From Peptococcaceae bacterium UBA4997 (GTDB taxonomy: Bacteria; Bacillota; Dehalobacteriia; UBA4068; UBA4997): DNA of 19,744 nucleotides. This document shows, one piece after another, positions 8,200-17,872 of the stretch. The notes below the pieces were generated by a model, which saw only the letters and a list, made by a program, of their open reading frames with translations, made no database searches and was not told the DNA's origin. The DNA lies in NCBI GenBank assembly GCA_002398485.1, contig DGYV01000016.1, forward strand, positions 2,607 to 22,350, given 5' to 3'. Every line of letters begins with the position of its first letter. Within the stretch, counting starts at the first letter, position 1. The position numbers and the translations under genes are program-made.

Positions 8200-9465
8200 A
8201 TGAAAATTCTTATAGTTGGCGGTGGTGGCCGCGAACATGCTTTGACTTGGAAAATAGCTAAAAGTCCCAAAGTTAATAAAATATATTGTGCGCCCGGTAA
8301 TGCGGGCATGGCTGAAATAGCCGAATGTGTAAATATAGCTGCTGAAAATGTTGATGGGCTTTTGGCTTTTGCTGAAAAGAATAGTATAGATTTGACTGTA
8401 GTAGGCCCGGAAGCTCCTTTGGCGGCAGGTATTGTAGATAAATTCCGTGCTCATGGCTTGAGCATATTTGGTCCAACTCAAAAAGCCGCTTATATAGAAG
8501 GTTCTAAAGCCTTGGCTAAAGAAATTATGGTAAAATATAATATTCCCACAGCCGCATATGGTGATTTTACGGATTTGAATGAGGCTCTTGATTATGTACG
8601 CAAAGTGGGCGCTCCTATTGTGGTAAAAGCGGATGGCTTGGCGGCAGGCAAGGGTGTAATAGTGGCAATGGATATGGAAACGGCTTTGGCTGCCGTTAAA
8701 GATATTCTGGGTGATAAAAAGTTTGGTAATGCGGGCAGCCGTGTGATAATTGAAGAGTATTTGGAAGGCGAAGAAGTAAGCGTGCTTGCCTTTACAGACG
8801 GTAAAACTGTTATACCTATGGTATCCTCTCAGGACCATAAAAGGATTTTCGATGGTGATAGGGGTCCCAACACGGGTGGTATGGGTGCTTATTCGCCTGC
8901 TCCTGTTTATACAGAAGAAATGGCTGTATGGGTAAACGAAAATATATTGCAAGCCACAGTAAATGCCATGGCGGCGGAGGGAAGGCTATATGAAGGTATA
9001 CTTTATGCGGGCCTTATGCTTACTACTAAAGGAATTAAAGTTTTGGAGTATAATGCCCGTTTCGGCGACCCTGAAACTCAAGCGGTACTAGTAAGATTGG
9101 AAACTGATTTGGTGGAAATCATAAAAGCAACCATAGACCATAAGTTGGCGGATATGCAGGTAAAATGGTCTTCCGAGCCAGCTGTTTGTGTGGTTATGGC
9201 AGCAGGGGGATATCCTGAAAAATATGTAAAAGGTGATAACATAACAGGTTTGGCAGAAGCTTCCAAAACAGCTATAGTTTTTCATGCGGGTACGGCTTTA
9301 AATGATGGTAAAGTAGTTACCGCAGGTGGCAGAGTGCTGGGTATAACAGCAAAAGGAGAAACTATAAAAGCGGCTGTGGATAATGCTTACAAGGCGGTAA
9401 CGCAAATAAATTTTCAAAATGCTTTTTACCGTAAGGATATTGCTTACCGTGCCTTAAACAGGTAA
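8200..9465 (+). CDS. purD: Phosphoribosylamine-glycine ligase (GAR synthetase)
   Basis: PurD joins glycine to phosphoribosylamine with ATP, directly after PurF. It is an ATP-grasp enzyme of 421 residues, normal for the family. Motifs are the N-terminal VGGGGREHALTWK, GPEAPLAAGIVDKF near residue 69, KADGLAAGKGV near 148 in the ATP-grasp fold, GPNTGGMGAYSPAP near 223, and YNARFGDPETQ near 285. The ribosome binding site is AGAGGTG, following the purH stop. It is the last gene of the operon, as in B. subtilis. An AT-only hairpin follows the stop codon immediately. Confidence 0.96.
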   Translation: MKILIVGGGGREHALTWKIAKSPKVNKIYCAPGNAGMAEIAECVNIAAENVDGLLAFAEKNSIDLTVVGPEAPLAAGIVDKFRAHGLSIFGPTQKAAYIEGSKALAKEIMVKYNIPTAAYGDFTDLNEALDYVRKVGAPIVVKADGLAAGKGVIVAMDMETALAAVKDILGDKKFGNAGSRVIIEEYLEGEEVSVLAFTDGKTVIPMVSSQDHKRIFDGDRGPNTGGMGAYSPAPVYTEEMAVWVNENILQATVNAMAAEGRLYEGILYAGLMLTTKGIKVLEYNARFGDPETQAVLVRLETDLVEIIKATIDHKLADMQVKWSSEPAVCVVMAAGGYPEKYVKGDNITGLAEASKTAIVFHAGTALNDGKVVTAGGRVLGITAKGETIKAAVDNAYKAVTQINFQNAFYRKDIAYRALNR

Positions 9466-9488
9466 AAAATTTTAATTTTAAAATTTTT
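9466..9488 (+). terminator. AT-only hairpin right after purD, possible weak terminator
   Basis: AAAATTTTAA (9466-9475) pairs exactly with TTAAAATTTT (9478-9487). The 10-bp stem has no G or C and starts on the base after the purD stop. The lack of GC pairs makes efficient termination doubtful, but no better terminator lies between purD and the yerC promoter. Confidence 0.3.
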
Positions 9489-9527
9489 AAAAATAGCTGC
9501 AATTTAAAGCAGGATTACGTTAATAAT

Positions 9528-9557
9528 TTGTCGAATATTGTTGTGTGTATTTATAAT
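9528..9557 (+). promoter_or_regulatory. Sigma-A type promoter of yerC
   Basis: TTGTCG (9528-9533) and a perfect TATAAT (9552-9557) are separated by 18 bases. Transcription would start near 9564, leaving a leader of about 50 bases before the yerC ATG at 9613. Confidence 0.55.
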
Positions 9558-9600
9558 AGTAACGCAGTAAAGTATTATTGAATAAACCTGTTCAATTGTG

Positions 9601-9607
9601 AGGAGGG
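9601..9607 (+). promoter_or_regulatory. Ribosome binding site that fixes the yerC start
   Basis: AGGAGGG lies 5 bases before the ATG at 9613. A frame-compatible GTG at 9598 comes before this site and would put the ribosome binding site inside the coding region, so ATG 9613 is the real start. Confidence 0.85.
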
Positions 9608-9612
9608 ATTAT

Positions 9613-9912
9613 ATGGCTTATAAGAGTAAATTAAAGGATCCTTTTTTGGATGAATTTTTTGAGGCTGTTTTATTATTGAAAAATCAGGAGGATTGCTATA
9701 GATTTTTTGAGGATATAGCAACAGTTGGTGAGCTTAAATCCTTATCCCAGCGTTTAGCTGTAGCTAAAATGCTTACACAAGAGGAAACCTATACGGTGAT
9801 CTCGGAATCAACAGGTGCTTCTACTGCAACTATAAGCAGAGTAAAACGTTGTTTGAATTATGGTGCAGATGGTTATAAGCTGATTTTGGAAAGATTAAAG
9901 AATAATGAATAA
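9613..9912 (+). CDS. yerC: YerC/YecD-family TrpR-like DNA-binding protein
   Basis: This is a 99-residue protein of the Trp-repressor-like YerC family. The conserved core LSQRLAVAKML, followed by the helix-turn-helix STGASTATISRVKRCLNYG, is nearly the same as in B. subtilis YerC. Family members are presumed transcription regulators, but as far as I know the targets are not established. The segment CYRFFEDIATVGELKSLSQRL is characteristic. It has its own promoter and a strong terminator, so it is transcribed alone. Its place between the pur operon and pcrA-ligA recalls B. subtilis, where yerC also lies between those operons. Control of neighbouring genes or of itself is possible, but nothing in the sequence shows it. 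There is no signal peptide or membrane segment. Confidence 0.9.
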   Translation: MAYKSKLKDPFLDEFFEAVLLLKNQEDCYRFFEDIATVGELKSLSQRLAVAKMLTQEETYTVISESTGASTATISRVKRCLNYGADGYKLILERLKNNE

Positions 9913-9964
9913 GATTATTATATAATAAAAAGTATATGATTTGAAAATTTGATTTTAGCGCTTT

Positions 9965-9997
9965 AAGACAGCTAATCCTTGGATTAGCTGTCTTTTT
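9965..9997 (+). terminator. Intrinsic terminator after yerC
   Basis: GACAGCTAATCC (9967-9978) pairs perfectly with GGATTAGCTGTC (9981-9992), and TTTTT follows. This 12-bp stem with a U-tract is a textbook rho-independent terminator and isolates yerC from pcrA. Confidence 0.95.
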
Positions 9998-10041
9998 ACC
10001 TTATTGCTTAATTACCTTAAATTAAAGGAAATAAGGCTTGT

Positions 10042-10070
10042 TTGCCGAAATCATATGAGTTGAATATTTT
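10042..10070 (+). promoter_or_regulatory. Weak candidate promoter for the pcrA-ligA-hyp transcript
   Basis: TTGCCG (10042-10047) and TATTTT (10065-10070) are 17 bases apart, each matching consensus at four of six positions. A promoter is expected between the yerC terminator and pcrA, and this is the best spaced pair by eye. No SOS-type operator is evident. Confidence 0.25.
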
Positions 10071-10095
10071 TATAAAACTTATAAAGGTGGTATAA

Positions 10096-12327
10096 ATGGA
10101 TATATTAAGGAATCTCAATAAGGCCCAGAAAATGGCTGTAGAGACCATAGAAGGACCTTTATTGATATTGGCAGGAGCAGGCAGCGGTAAAACCAAGGTT
10201 TTGGTAAGCAAAGCAGCCTATTTATTACAGGAAAAAATTGTTAAACCAGGTAATATACTTGCCATTACTTTTACAAATAAGGCAGCTAATGAAATGCGTG
10301 AACGTATGGAAAAAATGACGGGGATATCTTCCCGCAATATGTGGATAGGTACCTTCCACAGTATTTGTGTGCGGATTTTACGCAGGGAAAGTGAACACTG
10401 TGCTTTTGACAGCAACTTTGTAATTTATGATGACCACGACCAGCAGGTTCTTATTAAAAAATGCCTGCAGGAACTTGGTTTTGACGATAAAAAATATAAT
10501 GCCAGGGCTGTTTCTGCAAATATAAGCAAAGCCAAAAACTTACTTCTTACACCTTATATGTACCTTACAGAAGCTTCCAATGAATGGGAAGAAAATATAG
10601 GTAAAATTTATGAATTATATCAAAAGCGTTTAGCAAATAATAATGCTGTTGATTTTGATGATTTGATTATGTGTACAGTTAAGCTTTTTGAACAGAATCC
10701 CCAAGTTTTACAAATCTACCAAAATCGTTTTCAATATATTTTGGTAGACGAATATCAGGATACGAATACCAGCCAATATACCTTTATAAATCTTTTAGCT
10801 GCATCTAAAAAAAATATTTGTGCGGTAGGTGATCCTGACCAATCTATTTATGGCTGGCGGGGAGCCGATATTAAAAATATCCTTTCTTTTGAAAAGGATT
10901 ATGAGAATTGTCGTGTAATCAAACTGGAGCAAAACTACCGTTCCACCAAGAATATTCTGTCTGCTTCCAATAGCGTTATTGCCAACAATATTCAAAGGAA
11001 GGAAAAAGATTTGTGGACGGAAGCGGAAGATGGCGAACTTATCCATTATCATGAACTTCCCGATGACCGCAGCGAAGCCGCTTTTGTGGTTGAAACCATT
11101 GAGCTTTTGCGCCGTATGCATGGTTACGAATATAAGAATTTTGCCATTATCTACCGAACACATACCCAATCTAGGGTATTGGAGGATGCGCTGGTAAAAT
11201 ATAAATTGCCTTATAAAATTTTTGGCGGACAACGTTTTTATGAAAGAAAAGAAATTAAGGATACATTAGCTTATTTAAGGCTTTTGATAAATCCTACCGA
11301 TGAAATAGCCCTTGCCCGTATTATCAATGAACCTAAACGCAGTATAGGTGCTTCCACGTGGCAAAAGCTGGAGACTTCCGCGCGTGCTAAGGATATTTCT
11401 GTTTATAATGCGCTTGATGATGAGGCAACGCTTGATACTTTAACGCCTTCGGCACGTAAAAATGTGCTTGGCTTTTATAATATGATGGAGGAATTGAAAA
11501 ATAAAGTTAACAAGATTTCTATGGCTGAACTGTTAAATGAGCTTTGGCAGGTTACGGGCTATAAAAAAGCCTTGGAAAAAAATGATCCTATAGCAGGTGA
11601 GGCAAGGCTGGAAAATTTAATGGAATTTGTGGCGGCAGCTGTGGATTTTGAAAATACCGCTAAACTTGCAGAAGTTTCCGATGAAGAAGATGCTTTAGCA
11701 AATGAAGCGACTTTGGAAAATTTTTTGGCACAGATTTCTTTAGCTACTGATATGGATAACTGGGAGGATAACCAAAATTTTGTTTCCTTGCTTACCATGC
11801 ATGCTACCAAGGGTTTGGAATTTCCCGTGGTTTTCATGACAGGGTTGGAAGAAAAGATCTTCCCTCATAGCCGTTCCTTGTTGGATGAAACGGAAATGGA
11901 AGAAGAACGCCGTTTATGTTATGTAGCCATGACCAGAGCGGAAAAGCTTTTATATATGACGCGTGCCAAAAGCCGTAACATTTACGGTAATTATCAAAGT
12001 ATGCAGGAATCTCGCTTTATTAAGGAAATACCCGAAACTTATTTGGATGCCCACTGCATAGATTTTGCACCCATACGCTCAAGATATGAATATAAGAACT
12101 TGGATAAAACCAACCATCTTTTTACGGGCAGGGCAAAGCCCAATTATCAGGGCAATACGAATGTTCAGCTTATAAATATAGGGGATAAGGTTCAGCACGC
12201 TAAATTTGGGGTTGGTGTTGTGGTACAAGTTCAAGGCAAAGGCGATGATATACAGTTAAACATTGCTTTTCCCGGACAGGGCATAAAGGTACTTATGCAA
12301 AAGTATGCACCGCTTAAAAAAGTTTGA
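10096..12327 (+). CDS. pcrA: ATP-dependent DNA helicase PcrA (UvrD/Rep superfamily 1)
   Basis: PcrA is a 3'-5' helicase for nucleotide excision repair, rolling-circle plasmid replication, removal of recombinase filaments and transcription-coupled repair. All superfamily 1A motifs are present: Walker A LAGAGSGKT (25-33), DEYQDTN (218-224), GDPDQSIYGWRGAD (245-258), QNYRSTKNIL (279-288), motif V LLTMHATKGLEFPVVFMTG (about 564-582) and motif VI EERRLCYVAMTRA (about 602-614). From about residue 692 to 743 a Tudor-like C-terminal domain (IGDKVQHAKFGVGVVVQVQG) matches the RNA-polymerase-binding tail of PcrA. At 743 residues it is full length. AAAGGTGG precedes the ATG. It lies 17 bases before ligA, as in the pcrA-ligA operon of B. 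subtilis; pcrB is absent. Confidence 0.97.
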   Translation: MDILRNLNKAQKMAVETIEGPLLILAGAGSGKTKVLVSKAAYLLQEKIVKPGNILAITFTNKAANEMRERMEKMTGISSRNMWIGTFHSICVRILRRESEHCAFDSNFVIYDDHDQQVLIKKCLQELGFDDKKYNARAVSANISKAKNLLLTPYMYLTEASNEWEENIGKIYELYQKRLANNNAVDFDDLIMCTVKLFEQNPQVLQIYQNRFQYILVDEYQDTNTSQYTFINLLAASKKNICAVGDPDQSIYGWRGADIKNILSFEKDYENCRVIKLEQNYRSTKNILSASNSVIANNIQRKEKDLWTEAEDGELIHYHELPDDRSEAAFVVETIELLRRMHGYEYKNFAIIYRTHTQSRVLEDALVKYKLPYKIFGGQRFYERKEIKDTLAYLRLLINPTDEIALARIINEPKRSIGASTWQKLETSARAKDISVYNALDDEATLDTLTPSARKNVLGFYNMMEELKNKVNKISMAELLNELWQVTGYKKALEKNDPIAGEARLENLMEFVAAAVDFENTAKLAEVSDEEDALANEATLENFLAQISLATDMDNWEDNQNFVSLLTMHATKGLEFPVVFMTGLEEKIFPHSRSLLDETEMEEERRLCYVAMTRAEKLLYMTRAKSRNIYGNYQSMQESRFIKEIPETYLDAHCIDFAPIRSRYEYKNLDKTNHLFTGRAKPNYQGNTNVQLINIGDKVQHAKFGVGVVVQVQGKGDDIQLNIAFPGQGIKVLMQKYAPLKKV

Positions 12328-12332
12328 GTTGA

Positions 12333-14339
<2,007 letters not shown>

Positions 14340-14340
14340 C

Positions 14341-14688
14341 ATGCATGAAATGAGCTTGATGGAAAATGCGCTTCAGGTTGTAGATGACCTGATGGTAAAT
14401 TATAATGGTGCCAAAGTTAATGAAATAGTGCTCAAGGTTGGCCGTTTGGCCAATTGCATACCCGGAGCCTTGGAGTTTGCTTTTGAGGCATTGACCAGAG
14501 AAGGGCCTTATAAGGATGCTAAGCTTGTTATTGAGAAAGAGCCTGTATTGCTGAAATGTGCCGAATGCTCTCAAGTGTTTGAGGCGGGGGAGTTCCCCTG
14601 GACTTGTACCTGCGGCAGTAATGCTATTGAAATAATAGGCGGTACCGAAGTTTATGTGGCAAACATAGATATAGATGAAAGTGAGTAG
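14341..14688 (+). CDS. hypA: Hydrogenase nickel incorporation protein HypA
   Basis: HypA is a small metallochaperone that passes nickel, with HypB, to the large subunit of NiFe hydrogenase. The start chosen here gives MHEMSLM, whose His2 is the essential nickel ligand; starting nine bases upstream would bury it. The 115-residue length is normal. Zinc-site cysteines are Cys73 and Cys76 (CAEC), and Cys89 and Cys91 (CTCG). The second pair is CxC, whereas HypA proteins normally have CxxC, usually in CPxCGS. GGREL-type ending motifs are replaced by GGTEVYVANID. The stop codon touches the hypB ATG with no gap, so translation is coupled on both sides. Confidence 0.93.
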   Translation: MHEMSLMENALQVVDDLMVNYNGAKVNEIVLKVGRLANCIPGALEFAFEALTREGPYKDAKLVIEKEPVLLKCAECSQVFEAGEFPWTCTCGSNAIEIIGGTEVYVANIDIDESE

Positions 14689-15357
14689 ATGAGCATGAAA
14701 ATAGATGTTATGCAGGATGTTAAGGCGGTAAATGCGGCTTATGCGGAAGCCAACAGAGAAAAATTGAAAAATATTTTTACCGTCAATATTATAAGTTCAC
14801 CCGGTGCAGGGAAAACCACGCTTTTGGAAAAACTGGTAAAAAAATTGGCAGACAAAGTGAATATTGCCGTAATAGAAGGGGATTTGGCCACAGCGCGTGA
14901 TGCCCTGCGTGTTCAAGCCTGTGGTATTCCTGCTATTCAAATAAATACCAATGGCGGCTGCCATTTGGATGCCAAAATGATTGCCAATGTTTTACCCGGT
15001 TTTGATTTGGCTAAACTGGATTTGCTGATTATAGAAAACGTAGGCAATTTAGTTTGCCCTGCAGATTTTGATTTGGGCGAGGATATTAAAATAGTGCTTT
15101 TAAGTGTAACAGAAGGCGGAGACAAACCTATAAAATACCCGATAGTTTTTCTAAAATCCAGCTTGGCTATAATAAATAAAATAGATCTACTGCCTTATTG
15201 TGATGTAGATATGTATGCTTTGCGTAAGGATATTTCCGAAATCAACCCTAAAATACGGCAAATGGAAATTTCCTGCCGTGAGGAGAAGAATATAGATGAA
15301 GTTGCGGAATGGTTTTTAAGCCAAATTATGCTTAAAAAGCAAAAAAGCATTTTGTAA
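14689..15357 (+). CDS. hypB: Hydrogenase nickel incorporation GTPase HypB
   Basis: HypB is a SIMIBI-class GTPase that gates nickel transfer to the hydrogenase large subunit. The P-loop is SSPGAGKTT (36-44). The switch region and base recognition follow in VIEGDLATARDA (61-72) and INKIDLLPY. The GTPase-domain metal site is Cys91-His92 in NGGCHLDA, with Cys123 in NLVCPADFD, as in E. coli and Helicobacter. The N-terminus is short: it has neither the CxxCGC high-affinity nickel motif of E. coli HypB nor a histidine-rich stretch, so this protein should not store nickel itself. At 222 residues it is a minimal HypB. An ATG six bases downstream (14695) is an alternative start with better ribosome binding site spacing. 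Confidence 0.95.
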   Translation: MSMKIDVMQDVKAVNAAYAEANREKLKNIFTVNIISSPGAGKTTLLEKLVKKLADKVNIAVIEGDLATARDALRVQACGIPAIQINTNGGCHLDAKMIANVLPGFDLAKLDLLIIENVGNLVCPADFDLGEDIKIVLLSVTEGGDKPIKYPIVFLKSSLAIINKIDLLPYCDVDMYALRKDISEINPKIRQMEISCREEKNIDEVAEWFLSQIMLKKQKSIL

Positions 15358-15371
15358 AGGTATGAAGTTGA

Positions 15372-17645
15372 ATGAAATGTATAAGTATTTCTATAAAAGG
15401 TATAGTGCAAGGTATTGGTTTTCGGCCATTCGTGTATAATTTGGCTGACCGCTTTGGCTTAAAAGGCTTTGTCAGAAATGACGGTAGTGGTGTAACCATA
15501 GAAGTTGAAGGCAGCGAGGAAAGGCTGGCTCTTTTTTTGCAAAGCCTGAAACGTGATAAGCCACAGCCTGCTTTTTATGATGAAATCATAATTAGTGATT
15601 TGCCGTTAAAGGGCTATGAAAATTTTTGTATTATGGCCAGTGAAGGTGGTGAAATAAATGCCTGGGTAACGCCTGATTTGGCCTTATGTGAGGATTGTTT
15701 GCAGGAGCTGAAAAATCCTGACGACCGTCGTTACGAATACCCCTTTATTAATTGCACGAATTGTGGGCCCAGATTCACTATTATAAAAAATGTTCCATAT
15801 GACAGGCTGAATACTACCATGACTGATTTTATGATGTGTGAAAACTGTAAGGCTGAATACATCAATAATGAAAATAGGCGTTTTCACGCCCAGCCCAATG
15901 CTTGTTCGGTATGCGGACCTAAAATTTGGCTTACAGATAGGGAAAACAACGGTATTGAAGGCAAGGTTTGGGAAAATATCCATACAAGATTAAACAAGGG
16001 GGAAATCCTGGCTTTAAAAGGTTTGGGCGGCTTTCACCTAGCTTGTGATGCGCTGAATGAAGAAGCAGTTTATCGCTTGCGGCAAAGGAAATGCCGTTGG
16101 GAAAAACCCTTTGCCATCATGGTGCCTGATTTACAAACGGCGAACGAGTACTGCTATATAGATAAAAAAGAGCAGGAGCTTTTGACTTCTTCCGCTCACC
16201 CTATAGTATTGCTTAAAATAAAAGCAAATAATACTTTGGCCCCATCCGTTGCCCCTGATAACAAGCGTTTGGGCATAATGCTGCCTTATACTCCAATACA
16301 TCATCTGCTTATGCAAAAAGAAAAAGCATTGGTGATGACTAGTGCCAATGTTTCCGATGAGCCTATTGTATATAATAATAAAGAAGCCCTAAAACGCTTA
16401 TCTAAAATAGCAGATTTTTTTCTTATGCATAACAGGGATATTTACCGCCGCTGCGATGACAGTGTGGCAGTTGTTGTGAATGGTGAAACGATATTGATAC
16501 GCAGGGCAAGGGGATATACACCGCTTTTATTGCCGCTTTCCAAAACAGGTTTGGATGTTTTGGCTTTTGGGGCCCAGCAAAAAAACACTTTTTGTTATAC
16601 TAAAGGCAATAAGGCCTATTTGAGCCAATATATAGGGGACTTGGATAACCCAGCCGCTTTTGCAAGTTATAAATGGGAAATAGCTGAATGGCAAAAATTA
16701 TTTCAGGCAGAACCACAATTTTTTGTTTGCGACAGCCACCCGGATTATGTTTCAACTTTATATGCAAAAAATACTATTGCAGAAGATAAACTGTTGAGTA
16801 TACAGCATCACCATGCTCACATAGCTTCCTGTATGGCTGAGAATGAATATAACGGTGAAGTTATAGGGGTTGCTTTTGATGGTACTGGTTACGGTGAGGA
16901 TGGTAAAATTTGGGGTGGTGAATTTTTTATTGGCGGCTACCAAAAGTTTTACCGTATGGCGCATTTTGAATATATACCGATGGCTACAGGTGAAAAAGCC
17001 ATTAAAGAACCTTGGCGCATGGCTTTATCCTATCTTTCGTATTATTGGACAGAAAAATGGCATGGTTTGCCCGCCATACAGGATTTCGTAAGTAAAATGC
17101 CTGAAGAATGGCAAATGGTACAACAGGCTTTGGACTCTGGACTGAACAGCCCTTTAACTTCCAGCATGGGCAGGCTTTTTGATGCGGTAAGTGCGTATTT
17201 AGGGTTATGTTTGTTTGCTTCCTATGAAGGGCAGGGAGCAGTTTTATTGGAAAATGCCATTCAGGAAAATATTGAGGAATATTACAATTATTATATAGAT
17301 ACAGATAGCGATGTATGGCAAATAAGCCTGGCCGATACTTGGCGAGAGTTGGTTTCGGATAAAGCAAGAGGTGAAAGCACTGGTATTATTGCGGCTCGCT
17401 TTCATAACACTATAGCCGCTTTGGTAATGGATACGGCAGTAGCTTTAAGTGCTTTGAGCGGTATTCGTACAGTAGCTTTAAGCGGTGGGGTTTGGCAAAA
17501 TATATATTTGTTAGAAAAAACCAAAAAAATTTTGGAAGAGGCAGGTTTCAAGGTGCTTATACATCATAAAGTGCCAACTAATGACAGTGGTATAGCGTAT
17601 GGACAAGCGGCCATGGCCATGTATAAGTTGAAAGGGGAGGGATAA
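15372..17645 (+). CDS. hypF: Carbamoyltransferase HypF
   Basis: HypF uses carbamoyl phosphate and ATP to carbamoylate the C-terminal cysteine of HypE, the source of the cyanide ligands of NiFe hydrogenase. The full four-part layout is present: an acylphosphatase domain (1-90, GIVQGIGFRPFVYNLA and GFVRNDGSGV); two zinc fingers built from four CxxC pairs at 106/109, 128/131, 156/159 and 178/181; a YrdC/Sua5-like domain (about 195-375, ALKGLGGFHLACDA and TSANVSDEPI); and a Kae1-like C-terminal domain with HHHAHIASCMAEN near 478, GVAFDGTGYGEDG near 498, and ALSGGVWQN near 700. At 757 residues it matches E. coli length. AAAGG (15356-15360) precedes the ATG by 11 bases. It lies 14 bases after hypB and 2 before hypC. 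Confidence 0.97.
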   Translation: MKCISISIKGIVQGIGFRPFVYNLADRFGLKGFVRNDGSGVTIEVEGSEERLALFLQSLKRDKPQPAFYDEIIISDLPLKGYENFCIMASEGGEINAWVTPDLALCEDCLQELKNPDDRRYEYPFINCTNCGPRFTIIKNVPYDRLNTTMTDFMMCENCKAEYINNENRRFHAQPNACSVCGPKIWLTDRENNGIEGKVWENIHTRLNKGEILALKGLGGFHLACDALNEEAVYRLRQRKCRWEKPFAIMVPDLQTANEYCYIDKKEQELLTSSAHPIVLLKIKANNTLAPSVAPDNKRLGIMLPYTPIHHLLMQKEKALVMTSANVSDEPIVYNNKEALKRLSKIADFFLMHNRDIYRRCDDSVAVVVNGETILIRRARGYTPLLLPLSKTGLDVLAFGAQQKNTFCYTKGNKAYLSQYIGDLDNPAAFASYKWEIAEWQKLFQAEPQFFVCDSHPDYVSTLYAKNTIAEDKLLSIQHHHAHIASCMAENEYNGEVIGVAFDGTGYGEDGKIWGGEFFIGGYQKFYRMAHFEYIPMATGEKAIKEPWRMALSYLSYYWTEKWHGLPAIQDFVSKMPEEWQMVQQALDSGLNSPLTSSMGRLFDAVSAYLGLCLFASYEGQGAVLLENAIQENIEEYYNYYIDTDSDVWQISLADTWRELVSDKARGESTGIIAARFHNTIAALVMDTAVALSALSGIRTVALSGGVWQNIYLLEKTKKILEEAGFKVLIHHKVPTNDSGIAYGQAAMAMYKLKGEG

Positions 17646-17647
17646 TT

Positions 17648-17872
17648 ATGTGTTTAGCGATAGCCGCTAAGATAATCGAGCTCAACGGAGAAAACGCCAA
17701 GGCCGATTTCGGTGGTATTGTGCGTGATATAAGTTTGATGCTTATGCCTGATTTGAAGGTGGGCGATGCTGTTTTGGTTCATGCAGGTTTTGCCATTCAA
17801 AAAATCAGTGTTGATGCTGCCATGGAAATTCAAAATCTGCGTAAGGAGATGAACATGGATGCCGAAAAATGA
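17648..17872 (+). CDS. hypC: Hydrogenase assembly chaperone HypC
   Basis: HypC carries the Fe(CN)2CO unit on HypD and delivers it to the hydrogenase large subunit. It is a 74-residue OB-fold protein starting MCLAI, and Cys2 is the essential iron-binding residue after removal of Met1. The motif normally continues MCLAIPGK or similar, but here it is MCLAIAAK, so the usual proline is Ala6. KVGDAVLVHAGFAIQKI is the typical mid-section. The ribosome binding site GGGAGGG spans the hypF stop. Its last 14 bases overlap hypD in another frame. A paralogue, HybG, exists in some bacteria; position in a complete hyp cluster favours HypC. Confidence 0.94.
   Translation: MCLAIAAKIIELNGENAKADFGGIVRDISLMLMPDLKVGDAVLVHAGFAIQKISVDAAMEIQNLRKEMNMDAEK

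Noticed and set aside
8182..8952. Long open frame of 256 codons on the minus strand opposite the first half of purD
   Set aside because: The translation is rich in Phe, His, Tyr and Ile with no recognisable domain, and it lies wholly opposite a clear purD. It is a codon-bias shadow.
10795..11232. Minus-strand open frame of 145 codons inside pcrA
   Set aside because: It overlaps conserved helicase motifs on the other strand, shows no family features, and has no plausible ribosome binding context.
17002..17367. Minus-strand open frame of 121 codons inside hypF
   Set aside because: It is opposite the conserved Kae1-like domain and its composition is typical of an antisense shadow.
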